Source of the DNA: Pantoea sp. At-9b
GTDB lineage: Bacteria; Pseudomonadota; Gammaproteobacteria; Enterobacterales; Enterobacteriaceae
Assembly: GCF_000175935.2 (NCBI RefSeq)
Contig: NC_014838.1
Location: 558,001 to 622,000 of the forward strand
Direction: 5' to 3'
Length of the DNA: 64,000 nucleotides
Position numbers and translations under genes: made by a program. How positions within the stretch are numbered: position 1 is the first letter of the stretch; every line of letters starts with the position of its first letter. The notes under the pieces were generated by a model. The model saw only the letters and a list, made by a program, of their open reading frames with translations, did not search any database and had not been told where the DNA came from. Positions 1 through 8,303 of the stretch are shown here, piece after piece.

Positions 1-198
1 GCCAGCCAGCGATCCAGCACCTGCACCCACATCGAGGATGGCAGACTTAGCAGGAAGATGAAGTTGTTCAAAAACGGCCTGGCTCAGCGGGTCGAAGGCG
101 CGTTCCAGGGTGCGTAACCGCGCCAATTGGCCAGCATGCTGATCACCAAGGTAACTGCTGATGTAACCGGGCTTTACAGCAATGTCAGGTGTGATCAC
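1..198 (-). CDS. SAM-dependent methyltransferase, N-terminal part (cut by window edge)
   Basis: Only the first 66 codons are present; the gene runs off the left end. The start is a GTG that overlaps the stop of the terpene cyclase-P450 gene (GTGA overlap), so the two are translationally coupled. The visible protein ends in ILDVGAGAGSLAG (residues 54-66), the glycine-rich SAM-binding motif I of class I methyltransferases, after a helical region containing RLRTLERAFDPLSQAVFE. Coupling to a terpene cyclase-P450 fusion suggests it methylates the terpenoid product or its prenyl diphosphate precursor. The acceptor (C- or O-methylation) cannot be told from this fragment. Confidence 0.8.
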   Translation of the reverse strand, partial: MITPDIAVKPGYISSYLGDQHAGQLARLRTLERAFDPLSQAVFEQLHLPAKSAILDVGAGAGSLAG

Positions 199-2408
199 AG
201 TGTTACCTCCAGCCGATCAAAACTGCGTTTGAGGAACCCGCGTTCAATGGGCTGGAACCCTGGTGCCCAGTCAACGTTTGGAAAGGCCTGTAGCAACATG
301 CTGGCGCCTGTGGTGATCTCCATTCTTGCCAGCAACGCGCCCAGGCAGAAGTGGCGCCCCGCTCCGAAGGCGAAGTGACTTGTCGTCTGGTCTGGTCGCA
401 ATATGTCGAACCTGTCAGGGTCGCTGAATCGGCTCGGATCGCGATTGGCCGAACCGATCAAACAGGCCAGGGTCGCGCCAGCGGGAATGGTTCCGGAAGG
501 CAACAGAAGCGCTTCTCTGGCTTCCCGGAGTACCAGTTGCATAGGCGGATTTCGCCTCAGGGTTTCATTGAGCGCATTGTCCATCAACTCTGGCTTCGCC
601 ATCACCGCCTCTTTGACGCCAGGCTGGTTCAGCAGGTTGACAATCAGGTTTGTCAGGGTCGCGACACTGGTCACGCTACCGGCGGTCATAAGAATCGCGG
701 TATAGGCCCGAATGAATGCCTCTGACAACGGTTGACCATCAATCTTTGCAGCCAGCAGCTGCGAGATCAAATCGCCTTTGGGTTCCGCACGACGGGCGTC
801 GATGTGTGGCTGAATAAAATCGTAAAAACGATCCCGGTTGGATAGTCCACCGCTTAACAGTGCTGGCTCCTGGCGATAGTTCCCCAGGTACGCGAAGCCA
901 ACGGCACACCAGCTCTTTAGCTTCGCCACCTCTTCGGCTGTTTCAGCCGGGAGACCCAGCGCATGAGCCATCACCTGTACAGGCAACGTTGCGGCGAAAT
1001 CGGCAACCAGATCAACCTGGGTTCGGCCTTGCATATTCGCCAACAGATCACGGGTCACCGACGTGATGGAGCTTTTAAATACGGCAAGTGCTTTACTGCG
1101 GAATAGGGGATTAAGCAATGCCCGATGCTGAGCGTGTTCACAGCCATCCATAGAGACAATCGTGTGTCCCAGCAACGGTCCAATTTGCCAGGAATAGTTA
1201 TTATTGCTTGCCCCCGGATGGGTCAATGCGGCTTTGACATCCGCATGCCGACTCACCAGCCACACATCCGTGGGTTCGTCATAGACGATCGGCATCTCTG
1301 TGCGTAATCGCGCATACAAAGGGTAGGGATCGATTTCAAATTCTCTGGATTTCAGCGTCGGTGGGATGCGTTTCAGGTCCACCTGGCGCTGAGTCAGTGT
1401 CGCAGCATTGTCGGGGTGCAAGTGATAGCGGGAAACAGTCTGGTGCCAGTCGCCTGCTGCCTTGACAACCTGACGTAATCGGTCCGGGTCAATTGCAGCG
1501 GACGGTGGGCAATGTGTCTGTTGTGCGGCCAGTACGGTGAATTCCTCAACCGCCGTATTCACCATTTGCCGGGCGGATATGATGGCGGCAGGCCAGTCGC
1601 TGGCAGTAGTATCCGCCAGAATCGACACCAGGTTGAAACGCTCACCACACACCACATCTTTGGCTATCGAATGGATATCGTTCGTCCAGGCAATAATATC
1701 AGCACAGTATTCACGCAGCTTATTCCACCATTCAATGTCCGCTGCATGCGAATACGGATCAAGCATTTCAGCGCCATCGATAAGATCAAAAAAGAACAAG
1801 GCACCGAACGAGTCACGGCGTAGCGGCAAATACTCGTCCAACGTAACCGTTACGGCGGTTTCTCGCATTTGTACCAGCATCGCCTGCGCGCGCAGATGTT
1901 GGATCAGATTCTGCACCAGCTGATGTCGCCATCTCTCACTCCCCAGATCTTTGGTGCGCGGCCACAGATCATCGGCCAAGGCAACAAGCATGGGATCATC
2001 AAATCGTGACGGATCAGCACTGTTATTTTCGGTCACCGCCTGTACCTCGGTAATGAAACGATCCAGCGTGCCGTTTTCCGCCCAGGGTCCATCATCAATA
2101 CGATCATCGAGAATGAGCACCCACAAATACCAGCACACCAATATCTCGGCTCGTTGTCCGGGAGCTTGGCCGCACAACGCGACCCCCAGTTCGAGTAGTG
2201 GAGTGGTACTCAACCTGTGCGCCCCGCGGCGGCCAATCAGACAATAGCGTTGCGCCCAGGCGAGAGCATTCGCCCGCAATTGGTCGCTGTCGGAGCGGGG
2301 GGATGGAGCGGCGAAAGGAAGGTTAATATCGGGAATGCTCAGCGGTGTCGGTGGTAAATGGTTACAATGGTTGAGACAGAACTCACTTTTACTGTGTACT
2401 GTTGACAC
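195..2408 (-). CDS. Fusion protein: class I terpene cyclase and cytochrome P450
   Basis: A 737-residue two-domain enzyme. Residues 30-335 are a class I terpene cyclase: DDRID (101-105) is the Mg-binding DDxxD motif, RRDSFG (197-202) the pyrophosphate-sensor region, NDIHSIAKD (243-251) the NSE triad NDxxSxxK(D/E), and RY (327-328) the distal motif. From about 353 to the end is a P450 with ExxR (E615-R618) and the haem loop FGAGRHFCLG (Cys688). The I-helix reads AGSVTS (576-581), lacking the usual acidic residue before Thr. The start is GTG 2408, preceded by AAGGAG at 2415-2420 with 6-base spacing; an upstream in-frame ATG at 2489 has no such site. It is expected to cyclise a prenyl diphosphate and hydroxylate the product. 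The methyltransferase gene follows with a 4-base overlap. The substrate (GPP, FPP or a methylated form) is unknown. Confidence 0.9.
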   Translation of the reverse strand: MSTVHSKSEFCLNHCNHLPPTPLSIPDINLPFAAPSPRSDSDQLRANALAWAQRYCLIGRRGAHRLSTTPLLELGVALCGQAPGQRAEILVCWYLWVLILDDRIDDGPWAENGTLDRFITEVQAVTENNSADPSRFDDPMLVALADDLWPRTKDLGSERWRHQLVQNLIQHLRAQAMLVQMRETAVTVTLDEYLPLRRDSFGALFFFDLIDGAEMLDPYSHAADIEWWNKLREYCADIIAWTNDIHSIAKDVVCGERFNLVSILADTTASDWPAAIISARQMVNTAVEEFTVLAAQQTHCPPSAAIDPDRLRQVVKAAGDWHQTVSRYHLHPDNAATLTQRQVDLKRIPPTLKSREFEIDPYPLYARLRTEMPIVYDEPTDVWLVSRHADVKAALTHPGASNNNYSWQIGPLLGHTIVSMDGCEHAQHRALLNPLFRSKALAVFKSSITSVTRDLLANMQGRTQVDLVADFAATLPVQVMAHALGLPAETAEEVAKLKSWCAVGFAYLGNYRQEPALLSGGLSNRDRFYDFIQPHIDARRAEPKGDLISQLLAAKIDGQPLSEAFIRAYTAILMTAGSVTSVATLTNLIVNLLNQPGVKEAVMAKPELMDNALNETLRRNPPMQLVLREAREALLLPSGTIPAGATLACLIGSANRDPSRFSDPDRFDILRPDQTTSHFAFGAGRHFCLGALLARMEITTGASMLLQAFPNVDWAPGFQPIERGFLKRSFDRLEVTL

Positions 2409-2923
2409 GGTACTCTCCTTGTAATCTGGCTGTAATGCAAACTTATCATTATTTGCATTTTTACAAGCTGATTTCAGGAAATAATACAAACTAAATCAAG
2501 CAAGGCAATCGTCTCTGAATTAATCGCCCGGCATAACTAATAAATCCCCCCGAATCATTTAACTGCTGCCCCAGGTTAACGCCCCTGATAAAACCAATGA
2601 AATCAGGGATCAGACAGACAACGGAAAATAAGACTATTTTTAACCTGGCTGGACTATCAGGTTTTTTAGCGAGACCCCAGCGTTATTCTACTCACTGACT
2701 GGATTGTTCCTGACAATTAAGATTATTCGGACATGCGAAGCGTTTTTAAATCATGAGACAGGATTACAGAGAGGTGAAAGGTCATCTGTTTTACTTGCTT
2801 CAGATTAAGGTCAGTTAATCAGATCACTCAATGTGTGCATTTTCAGGATCGAGGCACGCCCAAATAAACACGTCAATCGCCCCGACACGCCATGCCGGAT
2901 AGCGTGCCTGCTGTGGTTCGGTT
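2409..2923. other. Intergenic region, upstream of the terpene operon
   Basis: About 515 bases with no convincing gene. It is more AT-rich than the flanking genes and should hold the promoter of the leftward terpene cyclase-P450 operon. A short hairpin with a T-run on the plus strand (AACCTG/CAGGTT, 2642-2667) has no gene before it. The right end lies just after the stop of the leftward GNAT gene; GGCACGC (2853-2859) and GCGTGCC (2902-2908) could pair there, but the loop is long. Confidence 0.5.
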
Positions 2924-3433
2924 TTATGCTGGCTGCTTGCTGTGCACATCAATGACTTTCAGGAAGCGCAAACGACCGTCATACGGTGGCTGGCCGTAGA
3001 TCTCCATATCCTCACGCAATTCAAACTGCGGCTGATAGCCATGCCCGATATACAGCTGTACCGCTTCCGGCTGGCGAAAACCGGTGGTGAGGAAAATGCG
3101 CTGATACCCGGCGCGCAACGCGCGCCGTTCCAGCTCCTGTAAAATCAGCAACGCCAGCCCCTGACGGCGCAAGTCGCTTCGTGTCCAGATGCGTTTTAAT
3201 TCCGCGGTGTGGTCGTCATAAGCTTTGTACGCCCCCATCGCGATAATCTCGCCGTCCCGCTCCAGCACAATAAACAACCCCTGCGGCGCTAAGTACCATT
3301 CGTTCAGTTCGACTTGCTGGTTGTGACGAAAAAAATCGCCATAGCGCGCCTCATATTCGCCGAACAACCCAGTCAGAATAGGTTGCAATTCCGGCGCTTC
3401 CGGTGACACATCGCGGAAAAATTGCTGACTCAT
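2924..3433 (-). CDS. GNAT family N-acetyltransferase
   Basis: A 169-residue protein of the GNAT fold. The acetyl-CoA-binding motif A is RRQGLA (89-94) after the beta-4 strand AELKRIWT, and the motif B region ends in QLYIGHGYQPQF. The start is fixed by a strong ribosome site, AAGGAGG, 5 bases before ATG 3433. It is the last gene of a leftward group (flavin oxidoreductase, M20 amidohydrolase, NtaA-type monooxygenase, GNAT), 30 bases after the monooxygenase stop. In sulfur-salvage operons of Bacillus (ytm/ytn, yxe), GNAT proteins acetylate S-substituted cysteines before monooxygenase attack and M20 deacetylation. The same role is inferred here from the gene set; the substrate is not visible. Confidence 0.85.
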   Translation of the reverse strand: MSQQFFRDVSPEAPELQPILTGLFGEYEARYGDFFRHNQQVELNEWYLAPQGLFIVLERDGEIIAMGAYKAYDDHTAELKRIWTRSDLRRQGLALLILQELERRALRAGYQRIFLTTGFRQPEAVQLYIGHGYQPQFELREDMEIYGQPPYDGRLRFLKVIDVHSKQPA

Positions 3434-3463
3434 GAAGCCTCCTTCATCGGCATCAACTCGCTT

Positions 3464-4777
3464 TTATTGTTGTGTGAACTGATTAACCGGATCGTGCAAA
3501 CCAAAGCTGGCGCGCAGCGTGGTCCCAGGGTAGTCAAGGCGTGACAAACCGCGTGCCTGCAAAATCGGCACAACGCGATCGACAAACCGTTCGAAGGTGT
3601 CCGGCGTGCCGCCGTTGATGATGAAGCCGTCTGTCGCGTCGGTTTCGAACCACAGTTGCAGGCCATCCGCCACCTGTTCTGGCGTACCGTGGAACAGCGG
3701 ACGTGGCGTGGCGGCTTCCAGTGCCGCCTGCCGCAGCGTGTGGCCGTATTCGCGCGCTTTGCGCTTTATTTCGTCGGTGGTGCTGCGGAAGCTGTTCTGG
3801 CCGATATCACCGATTTCCGGGAAAGGCTCATCCAGTGGGTATTGTGAGAAGTCGTGGTGGTCAAAGAAACGGCCAAGGTAATTCAGCGCATCGTTAATCG
3901 ACACTAGCGCGGCGGTGGTTTGATATTGACGTTCCACATCCTCGGCATCATCGCCAACGATCACCCCTACGCCCTGGAAGATATGCAGATCCTCGGGCTG
4001 GCGGCCATTAGCAACCAGTTGCTTCTTCACATCGCGGTAGAATGCCTGCGCCTCTTCGCGTGTGGGCTGATGCGTAAAGATGGCGTCAGCATGACGCGCC
4101 GCCAGCTTTTTGCCGTCTTCCGAAGCACCGGCCTGAAAGATAATGGGACGCCCCTGCGGCGTGCGGGCGATGTTCAGCGGCCCCTGCACCTGGAAGAAAT
4201 CGCCGTGATGGTTGAGGGTGTGCAGCTTGCTGGCATCGAAGAACTGGCCGCTTTCTTTATTACGCACAAAGGCATCGCCTTCCCACGAATCCCACAACCC
4301 TTTTACCACCTGCAAATATTCATCAGCGATGCGATAGCGCAGCGCATGTTCGGGATGCTGTTGCCGCGAAAAGTTTTTCGCCGATCCTTCCAGCGGTGAG
4401 GTCACCACGTTCCAGCCAGCACGGCCACCACTCAGATGATCCAGGCTGGCGAACTGGCGCGCCACAGTGAAGGGTTCGCTATAGGAGGTGGACACGGTGC
4501 CCACCAGCCCCAGATGTTGCGTAACGCCCGCCAGCGCCGACAGTAGCGTCAGGGGTTCAAAGCGGTTGAGAAAATGCGGGATTGATTTGTCATTGATAAA
4601 CAGCCCGTCAGCCACAAACAGAAAATCCAGCTTGCCCTGCTCCGCTTTGCGCGCAATGTGTTTGGCATAGTCAATATTGATGCTGGCATCGGCCAGTGCG
4701 GCCGGGTGACGCCAGGCGGACATATTGCCGGATGCGCCATGCAGGATGGTGCCCAGTCGGAGTTGTCTTGCAGTCAT
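3464..4777 (-). CDS. NtaA/SnaA/DszA-type FMN-dependent monooxygenase
   Basis: A 437-residue luciferase-fold flavin monooxygenase of the NtaA/SnaA/SoxA(DszA) family. Recognisable blocks are the N-terminal LRLGTILHG, the run [20 protein letters not shown] followed by [10 protein letters not shown] (about 97-126), and [20 protein letters not shown] in the middle. These two-component enzymes use FMNH2 from a separate reductase and O2 to cleave C-N or C-S bonds. Bacillus relatives (YtnJ, YxeK, CmoJ) attack N-acetylated S-alkyl or S-succinyl cysteines. Neighbours are an M20 deacetylase 80 bases upstream and a GNAT 30 bases downstream, consistent with an acetylate-oxygenate-deacetylate route. A second family member lies at 27197-28498. 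Confidence 0.9.
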   Translation of the reverse strand: MTARQLRLGTILHGASGNMSAWRHPAALADASINIDYAKHIARKAEQGKLDFLFVADGLFINDKSIPHFLNRFEPLTLLSALAGVTQHLGLVGTVSTSYSEPFTVARQFASLDHLSGGRAGWNVVTSPLEGSAKNFSRQQHPEHALRYRIADEYLQVVKGLWDSWEGDAFVRNKESGQFFDASKLHTLNHHGDFFQVQGPLNIARTPQGRPIIFQAGASEDGKKLAARHADAIFTHQPTREEAQAFYRDVKKQLVANGRQPEDLHIFQGVGVIVGDDAEDVERQYQTTAALVSINDALNYLGRFFDHHDFSQYPLDEPFPEIGDIGQNSFRSTTDEIKRKAREYGHTLRQAALEAATPRPLFHGTPEQVADGLQLWFETDATDGFIINGGTPDTFERFVDRVVPILQARGLSRLDYPGTTLRASFGLHDPVNQFTQQ

Positions 4778-4857
4778 AATCGTCTCTCTTTAGCCATAGC
4801 GAAGCCTGACGGCAGCGCGCAGCATACCGTTGCAGGTGAAATTTCTTCGGGGATGGG

Positions 4858-6015
4858 TTAATTCAGGATGGCGTCACGACATCGGGCATTGAGATGTTGC
4901 AATGCCTGCTGTGCCAGCTGAGCAAAGTAACTGGCGGCGGGCGCGATCAGCGCTTCGTCCGGGTTAAAACCGCCGTGATGCAGACCAAAATCGCTGGCAC
5001 TGCCAATACTGACAAAAGCGCCCGGGATCTGTTGTAAATAAAAGGCGAAATCCTCGCCGCCGAGATGCAGATCCGCAGTTTGTACGCGATACCCCACCTG
5101 CTGTGCCACGTTGCTGGCAAAGGTGGCCCAGTGGACATCATTCTCCAGTACCGGCGGCCCGGCGTGCCAGCTCAGGCTGGCTTGTGCACCCGCCGCAGCG
5201 GCCACGTTCTCAACCAGACGCCGCACACGTTGCTCCAGCTGCTGCCGCACCACGCGATCGTGGGTCCGGGCGGTGCCGCCAAACTCAACTTCGCCTGGCA
5301 ATACGTTCCAGGTTTTGCCCGCGTCGATGCGGGTCACGCTCAGCACCAGGCTATCGAGGGTATTAAAGCTGCGACTGGTCAGCGATTGCAGGGCCTGAAT
5401 GATCTGGCTGGCAACCACGATGCTATCCACGCCTTGCTCGGGATGGGCGGCATGCGCCCCTTTGCCATTCACACGAATCACAAAACGATCGGCATTGGCA
5501 TAGAAAGCGCCGCCGCGAGTGGCAAAGGTGCCGGTCGGCAGTCCGGGTTCGTTATGCATACCGAAAATCGCCTGCACATCCTGCAACACGCCCGCTTTGA
5601 TGAATTGCCGTGCGCCTGTGGCGTTCTCTTCGCCGGGTTGAAACAAAATACGAATGCGCCCTGGTAACTGCGCCTCCTGCGCTTGCAGTTGCAGCGCCGC
5701 TCCCAACATGACCGCGCTGTGCACATCATGCCCGCAGGCATGCATCACACCGGTATGACGCGAACGATAAGGCAGACCCGTAGCTTCATGAATTGGCAAG
5801 GCATCAATATCGGCGCGCAGTGCGATCACCGTGTCTCCTTGGCCGATTTCCGCGACCACGCCCGTTTCCAGCGCATAATCCAGCAGACGTATTCCGGCGG
5901 CTTGCAGCCAGCTGCGCAGACGGGCCGTGGTTTCTACCTCGTGGCTGGAGAGTTCCGGCCAGCTGTGCAGCTCGCGTCGCCAGTCAATCAGCTGCTGTTG
6001 CGAAAATTGCGTCAT
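4858..6015 (-). CDS. M20D amidohydrolase (N-acyl amino acid deacylase)
   Basis: A 385-residue M20 family metallo-amidohydrolase of the hippurate hydrolase/N-acetyl-amino acid deacetylase type. Dinuclear-metal motifs are visible: RADIDALP (67-74), HACGHDVH (92-99, with the metal-bridging Cys94 of the M20D subfamily) and the catalytic Glu pair EE (129-130). GMHNEP and the late GGEDFAFYLQQIPG carry further ligands. The length is normal. It is one of three such enzymes in the window (others at 15455-16606 and 30430-31584); the first two keep the same motif numbering. It lies in a leftward operon, 22 bases after the oxidoreductase, and probably removes the acyl group after the monooxygenase step. 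Confidence 0.92.
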   Translation of the reverse strand: MTQFSQQQLIDWRRELHSWPELSSHEVETTARLRSWLQAAGIRLLDYALETGVVAEIGQGDTVIALRADIDALPIHEATGLPYRSRHTGVMHACGHDVHSAVMLGAALQLQAQEAQLPGRIRILFQPGEENATGARQFIKAGVLQDVQAIFGMHNEPGLPTGTFATRGGAFYANADRFVIRVNGKGAHAAHPEQGVDSIVVASQIIQALQSLTSRSFNTLDSLVLSVTRIDAGKTWNVLPGEVEFGGTARTHDRVVRQQLEQRVRRLVENVAAAAGAQASLSWHAGPPVLENDVHWATFASNVAQQVGYRVQTADLHLGGEDFAFYLQQIPGAFVSIGSASDFGLHHGGFNPDEALIAPAASYFAQLAQQALQHLNARCRDAILN

Positions 6016-6037
6016 GGGGTATCTCCGGGGATGTCAC

Positions 6038-7036
6038 TCAGGCGGCGACCAGACGATGGGTTGCCAACAGTTCAAGGGATTTCAGACGTGCCTGTTCTTC
6101 CACTACCGGCGAATCAATCACAAACTCATCAATGCCGAAGTTCTGATGTAGCGCCTCAAGCTGGGCATGGACCTGCGCCGCCGTGCCTTTCAGTAACGAC
6201 GGGCTTCGCGGTTCAATCACGTAATCGCTATAACCGCCCTGCCGCACATAACGTTCCGCCTGCTCCAGGCTGCCAACATTCACGCTCTGGCCGTCCTTCA
6301 CCCTGACGTGGAAGAAACGCAGATTGCTGACCAGCAGTTCAGCCGCCGCCGGGGAATCCGCCACCACCACCTGCACCGCTACCAGCGCACGCTGGCCGTG
6401 GCTGAGTTGGTGATAATGCGCCAGCACCCGCTCCATCAATGCACGGTCGCCATTCAGATGGGCGGCGAACACCAGTTGCCAGCCGAGTTCTGCCGCCAGC
6501 CGGGCGCTCTCCTCGCTGGCCCCCAACAGGAAGCGATTGGCCGGACGCGAGGGTTGTGGCGTCGCGACCAGCGATTCTTCATCCTCCGTCTGTGCTGCCG
6601 GTTGCAGCCAACCATCCAGCAGCGCCAGCTGTTCGGCGAAACTGCCTTTTTCAGCGGCATGGGTGCCAAGTTGCAGCGCTCGCGTTGACAAGGGCAACCC
6701 GCCGGGCGCTTTACCGACACCAAGATCGATACGTCCCGGAGCCAGCGAGGCCAGCAGGTTAAAGTTTTCAGCCACTTTATACGGGCTGTAGTGTTGCAGC
6801 ATTACGCCGCCGGAACCCACGCGGATATGTCGCGTCTGGCCGATGATCCATGCCATCAACAACTCCGGGGCCGGACTGGCCAGTTTTGACGAGTTGTGGT
6901 GTTCCGCCAACCAGAAACGGTGATAGCCCCAGGCTTCCGCCTGTTGCGCCAGATGCAGGGTCCGATGCAGCGCGTTGCTCGCGCTTTCTCCTTCGGCAAT
7001 CGGCGATTTATCCAGCAAACTCAGTCGGTATGACAT
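6038..7036 (-). CDS. Luciferase-like flavin oxidoreductase (MsnO8-type)
   Basis: A 332-residue LLM-class flavin oxidoreductase. MSYRLSLLDKSPIAEGES is the usual start of the MsnO8/YceB-type subgroup, followed by FWLAEHHN, SPAPELLMAWI and RIDLGVGKAPGG. The ATG at 7036 is chosen because AAGG lies 4 bases before it and the family begins at this point; the frame stays open to 7171. It is the first gene of the leftward group with the M20 enzyme, NtaA-type monooxygenase and GNAT. It probably oxidises a small organic compound with reduced flavin; the substrate is unknown. A palindrome at 7143-7162 sits in the divergent promoter region shared with the alpha/beta hydrolase. Confidence 0.85.
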   Translation of the reverse strand: MSYRLSLLDKSPIAEGESASNALHRTLHLAQQAEAWGYHRFWLAEHHNSSKLASPAPELLMAWIIGQTRHIRVGSGGVMLQHYSPYKVAENFNLLASLAPGRIDLGVGKAPGGLPLSTRALQLGTHAAEKGSFAEQLALLDGWLQPAAQTEDEESLVATPQPSRPANRFLLGASEESARLAAELGWQLVFAAHLNGDRALMERVLAHYHQLSHGQRALVAVQVVVADSPAAAELLVSNLRFFHVRVKDGQSVNVGSLEQAERYVRQGGYSDYVIEPRSPSLLKGTAAQVHAQLEALHQNFGIDEFVIDSPVVEEQARLKSLELLATHRLVAA

Positions 7037-7142
7037 ACGCCTTATCCTTTCCGTCATGAATATGGCGGTTAGTGTGGAACGGCGAATAACGTTCGTAAAA
7101 CAACAAAATCGACAAAGTGCATTAAGAAAATAGAAATGGTCA

Positions 7143-7162
7143 GCCTGTTCAGCTGCACAGGA
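7143..7162. promoter_or_regulatory. Palindromic operator candidate (CCTGT-N8-ACAGG)
   Basis: GCCTGTTCAGCTGCACAGGA is a near-perfect dyad (16 of 18 inner bases symmetrical) between the divergent starts at 7036 and 7221. It has the lux/esa-box outline CCTGT-N8-ACAGG and equally the LexA core CTGT-N8-ACAG. The GC-rich centre is poor for LexA. Which protein binds, if any, is open. Confidence 0.4.
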
Positions 7163-7220
7163 ATGCAACATACTCGGGCAGGTCGAAATGGTTCGGCACC
7201 GCTAAATGGAGATTACGCCC

Positions 7221-8126
7221 ATGACAACACCCATCGAAACTCGTCACCCCTTGTCCGCCGCTGACCGCACGCTGGAAGTGCAAATCCTTGCGGCACTGGA
7301 GCAGCATCGCAGCACATTTCAGGGAACCATCCCGGAATGGTATGACGCATTGCTGGAACAGACGCCGATCGCGGCGGGCGTGGTAACGGAGGCGGTCAAT
7401 ACCGACACCGTCAATGGCTGGTGGGTGAAGCCGGAAGCAGCCTCCGCCCGGCGGGCGCTGGTGTTTATCCACGGTGGCGGCTATGCCCTCGGCAGCGCAC
7501 GCGCCTATCGCGGTTTTGCCAGTCAGTTAGCGGCACGCACCGGTATCGCCACGTTCGTACCAGACTACCCGTTAACCCCGAACCACCCTTTCCCGGCCGC
7601 ACCGCAGGCCATTGCCCACATTCCCACCTGGCTCGCCACACAAGGGATCACGCAATACGCGTTAATCGGTGATTCGGCTGGTGCTGGCCTGGCGTTGGGC
7701 TTATTACAAAATCCCCGCGTGAGCGCGGAAGTGCGTTCCGCCGTGGTATTTTCGCCCTATCTCGATCTGGCATTTACCGGCGCTTCGTTCACTAACCCTG
7801 AAACCTACGATCCGATTTTCCACCCGGAAATCCTGACCCAACTGGCCGCGACCTACCTCAACGGTAACGATCCCACCACCCCCCTGGCCTCCCCGCTGTA
7901 TGGCGTGCCGGAAGTATTACCCCCGCTGGCGATTCAGGTAGGAACCGATGAGTTGTTGCTGGATGACGCCACCCGTTATGCCGCAGCGGCTGCCGCCCGT
8001 GGTGGGGAGGTGCGGCTGGATATTTATGAAGGGATGCATCATGTGTTTCAGGGCGATATTGCCCTCGACGCGGCGCGTCATGCGCTGGATGCGGCGGCCG
8101 CGTTTATTACGCGGCACTGGGGTTAA
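7221..8126 (+). CDS. Alpha/beta hydrolase of the HSL/acetyl-esterase family
   Basis: A 301-residue carboxylesterase-type hydrolase. HGGGY (84-88) forms the oxyanion hole and GDSAG (150-154) carries the nucleophile Ser152. Asp243 in VGTDELL and His273 or His274 in GMHHVF complete the triad. This is the hormone-sensitive-lipase pattern (HGGGx upstream of GxSxG). The ATG at 7221 is preferred over 7206 because TGGAG lies 9 bases before it. There is no signal peptide, so it is cytoplasmic and likely acts on short acyl or carboxylic esters. It is transcribed away from the flavin oxidoreductase operon, and a hairpin-forming repeat with a T-run follows 5 bases after its stop. Confidence 0.9.
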   Translation: MTTPIETRHPLSAADRTLEVQILAALEQHRSTFQGTIPEWYDALLEQTPIAAGVVTEAVNTDTVNGWWVKPEAASARRALVFIHGGGYALGSARAYRGFASQLAARTGIATFVPDYPLTPNHPFPAAPQAIAHIPTWLATQGITQYALIGDSAGAGLALGLLQNPRVSAEVRSAVVFSPYLDLAFTGASFTNPETYDPIFHPEILTQLAATYLNGNDPTTPLASPLYGVPEVLPPLAIQVGTDELLLDDATRYAAAAAARGGEVRLDIYEGMHHVFQGDIALDAARHALDAAAAFITRHWG

Positions 8127-8130
8127 TTCT

Positions 8131-8180
8131 GCGCGATAAATCGCGCCGCTACGACGAAGAGCGATTTATCGCGCGTTTTT
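8131..8180 (+). repeat. Palindromic repeat copy 1, doubling as a terminator
   Basis: The arms GCGCGATAAATCGC (8131-8144) and GCGATTTATCGCGC (8161-8174) are perfectly complementary across a 16-base loop and are followed by TTTTT (8176-8180). The left unit continues into GCCGCTAC, the edge of the repeat seen again near 18.1, 25.9, 32.9 and 46.6 kb. It lies directly after the hydrolase stop and probably ends that transcript. Confidence 0.8.
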
Positions 8181-8216
8181 CACCACCCCACCATTTATTT
8201 TTTTCGGCAAAGCTTA

Positions 8217-8299
8217 GTGAATTTCCTTTGTTCAACTCCCCGACGCGGCATTCGATGATGAAAACCGCCCGTCGGGTAATTGATAACAAAGGAATTCAC
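8217..8299 (+). promoter_or_regulatory. Long leader inverted repeat covering the ribosome site of the ABC operon
   Basis: GTGAATTTCCTTTGTT (8217-8232) pairs with AACAAAGGAATTCAC (8285-8299) over 15 base pairs with one bulged T. The right arm contains the AAAGGA ribosome site of the substrate-binding protein (ATG 8304). Nested inside are CCCGACG (8239-8245)/CGTCGGG (8270-8276) and GCGG/CCGC. As RNA this would hide the ribosome site; as DNA it could be a split operator. No known riboswitch class was recognised. Confidence 0.55.
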
Positions 8300-8303
8300 C
8301 ATC

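Noticed and set aside
2642..2667. Hairpin with T-run on the plus strand in the terpene upstream region
   Set aside because: The stem is only six base pairs, with two or three GC pairs, and no transcription unit is visible before it on that strand.
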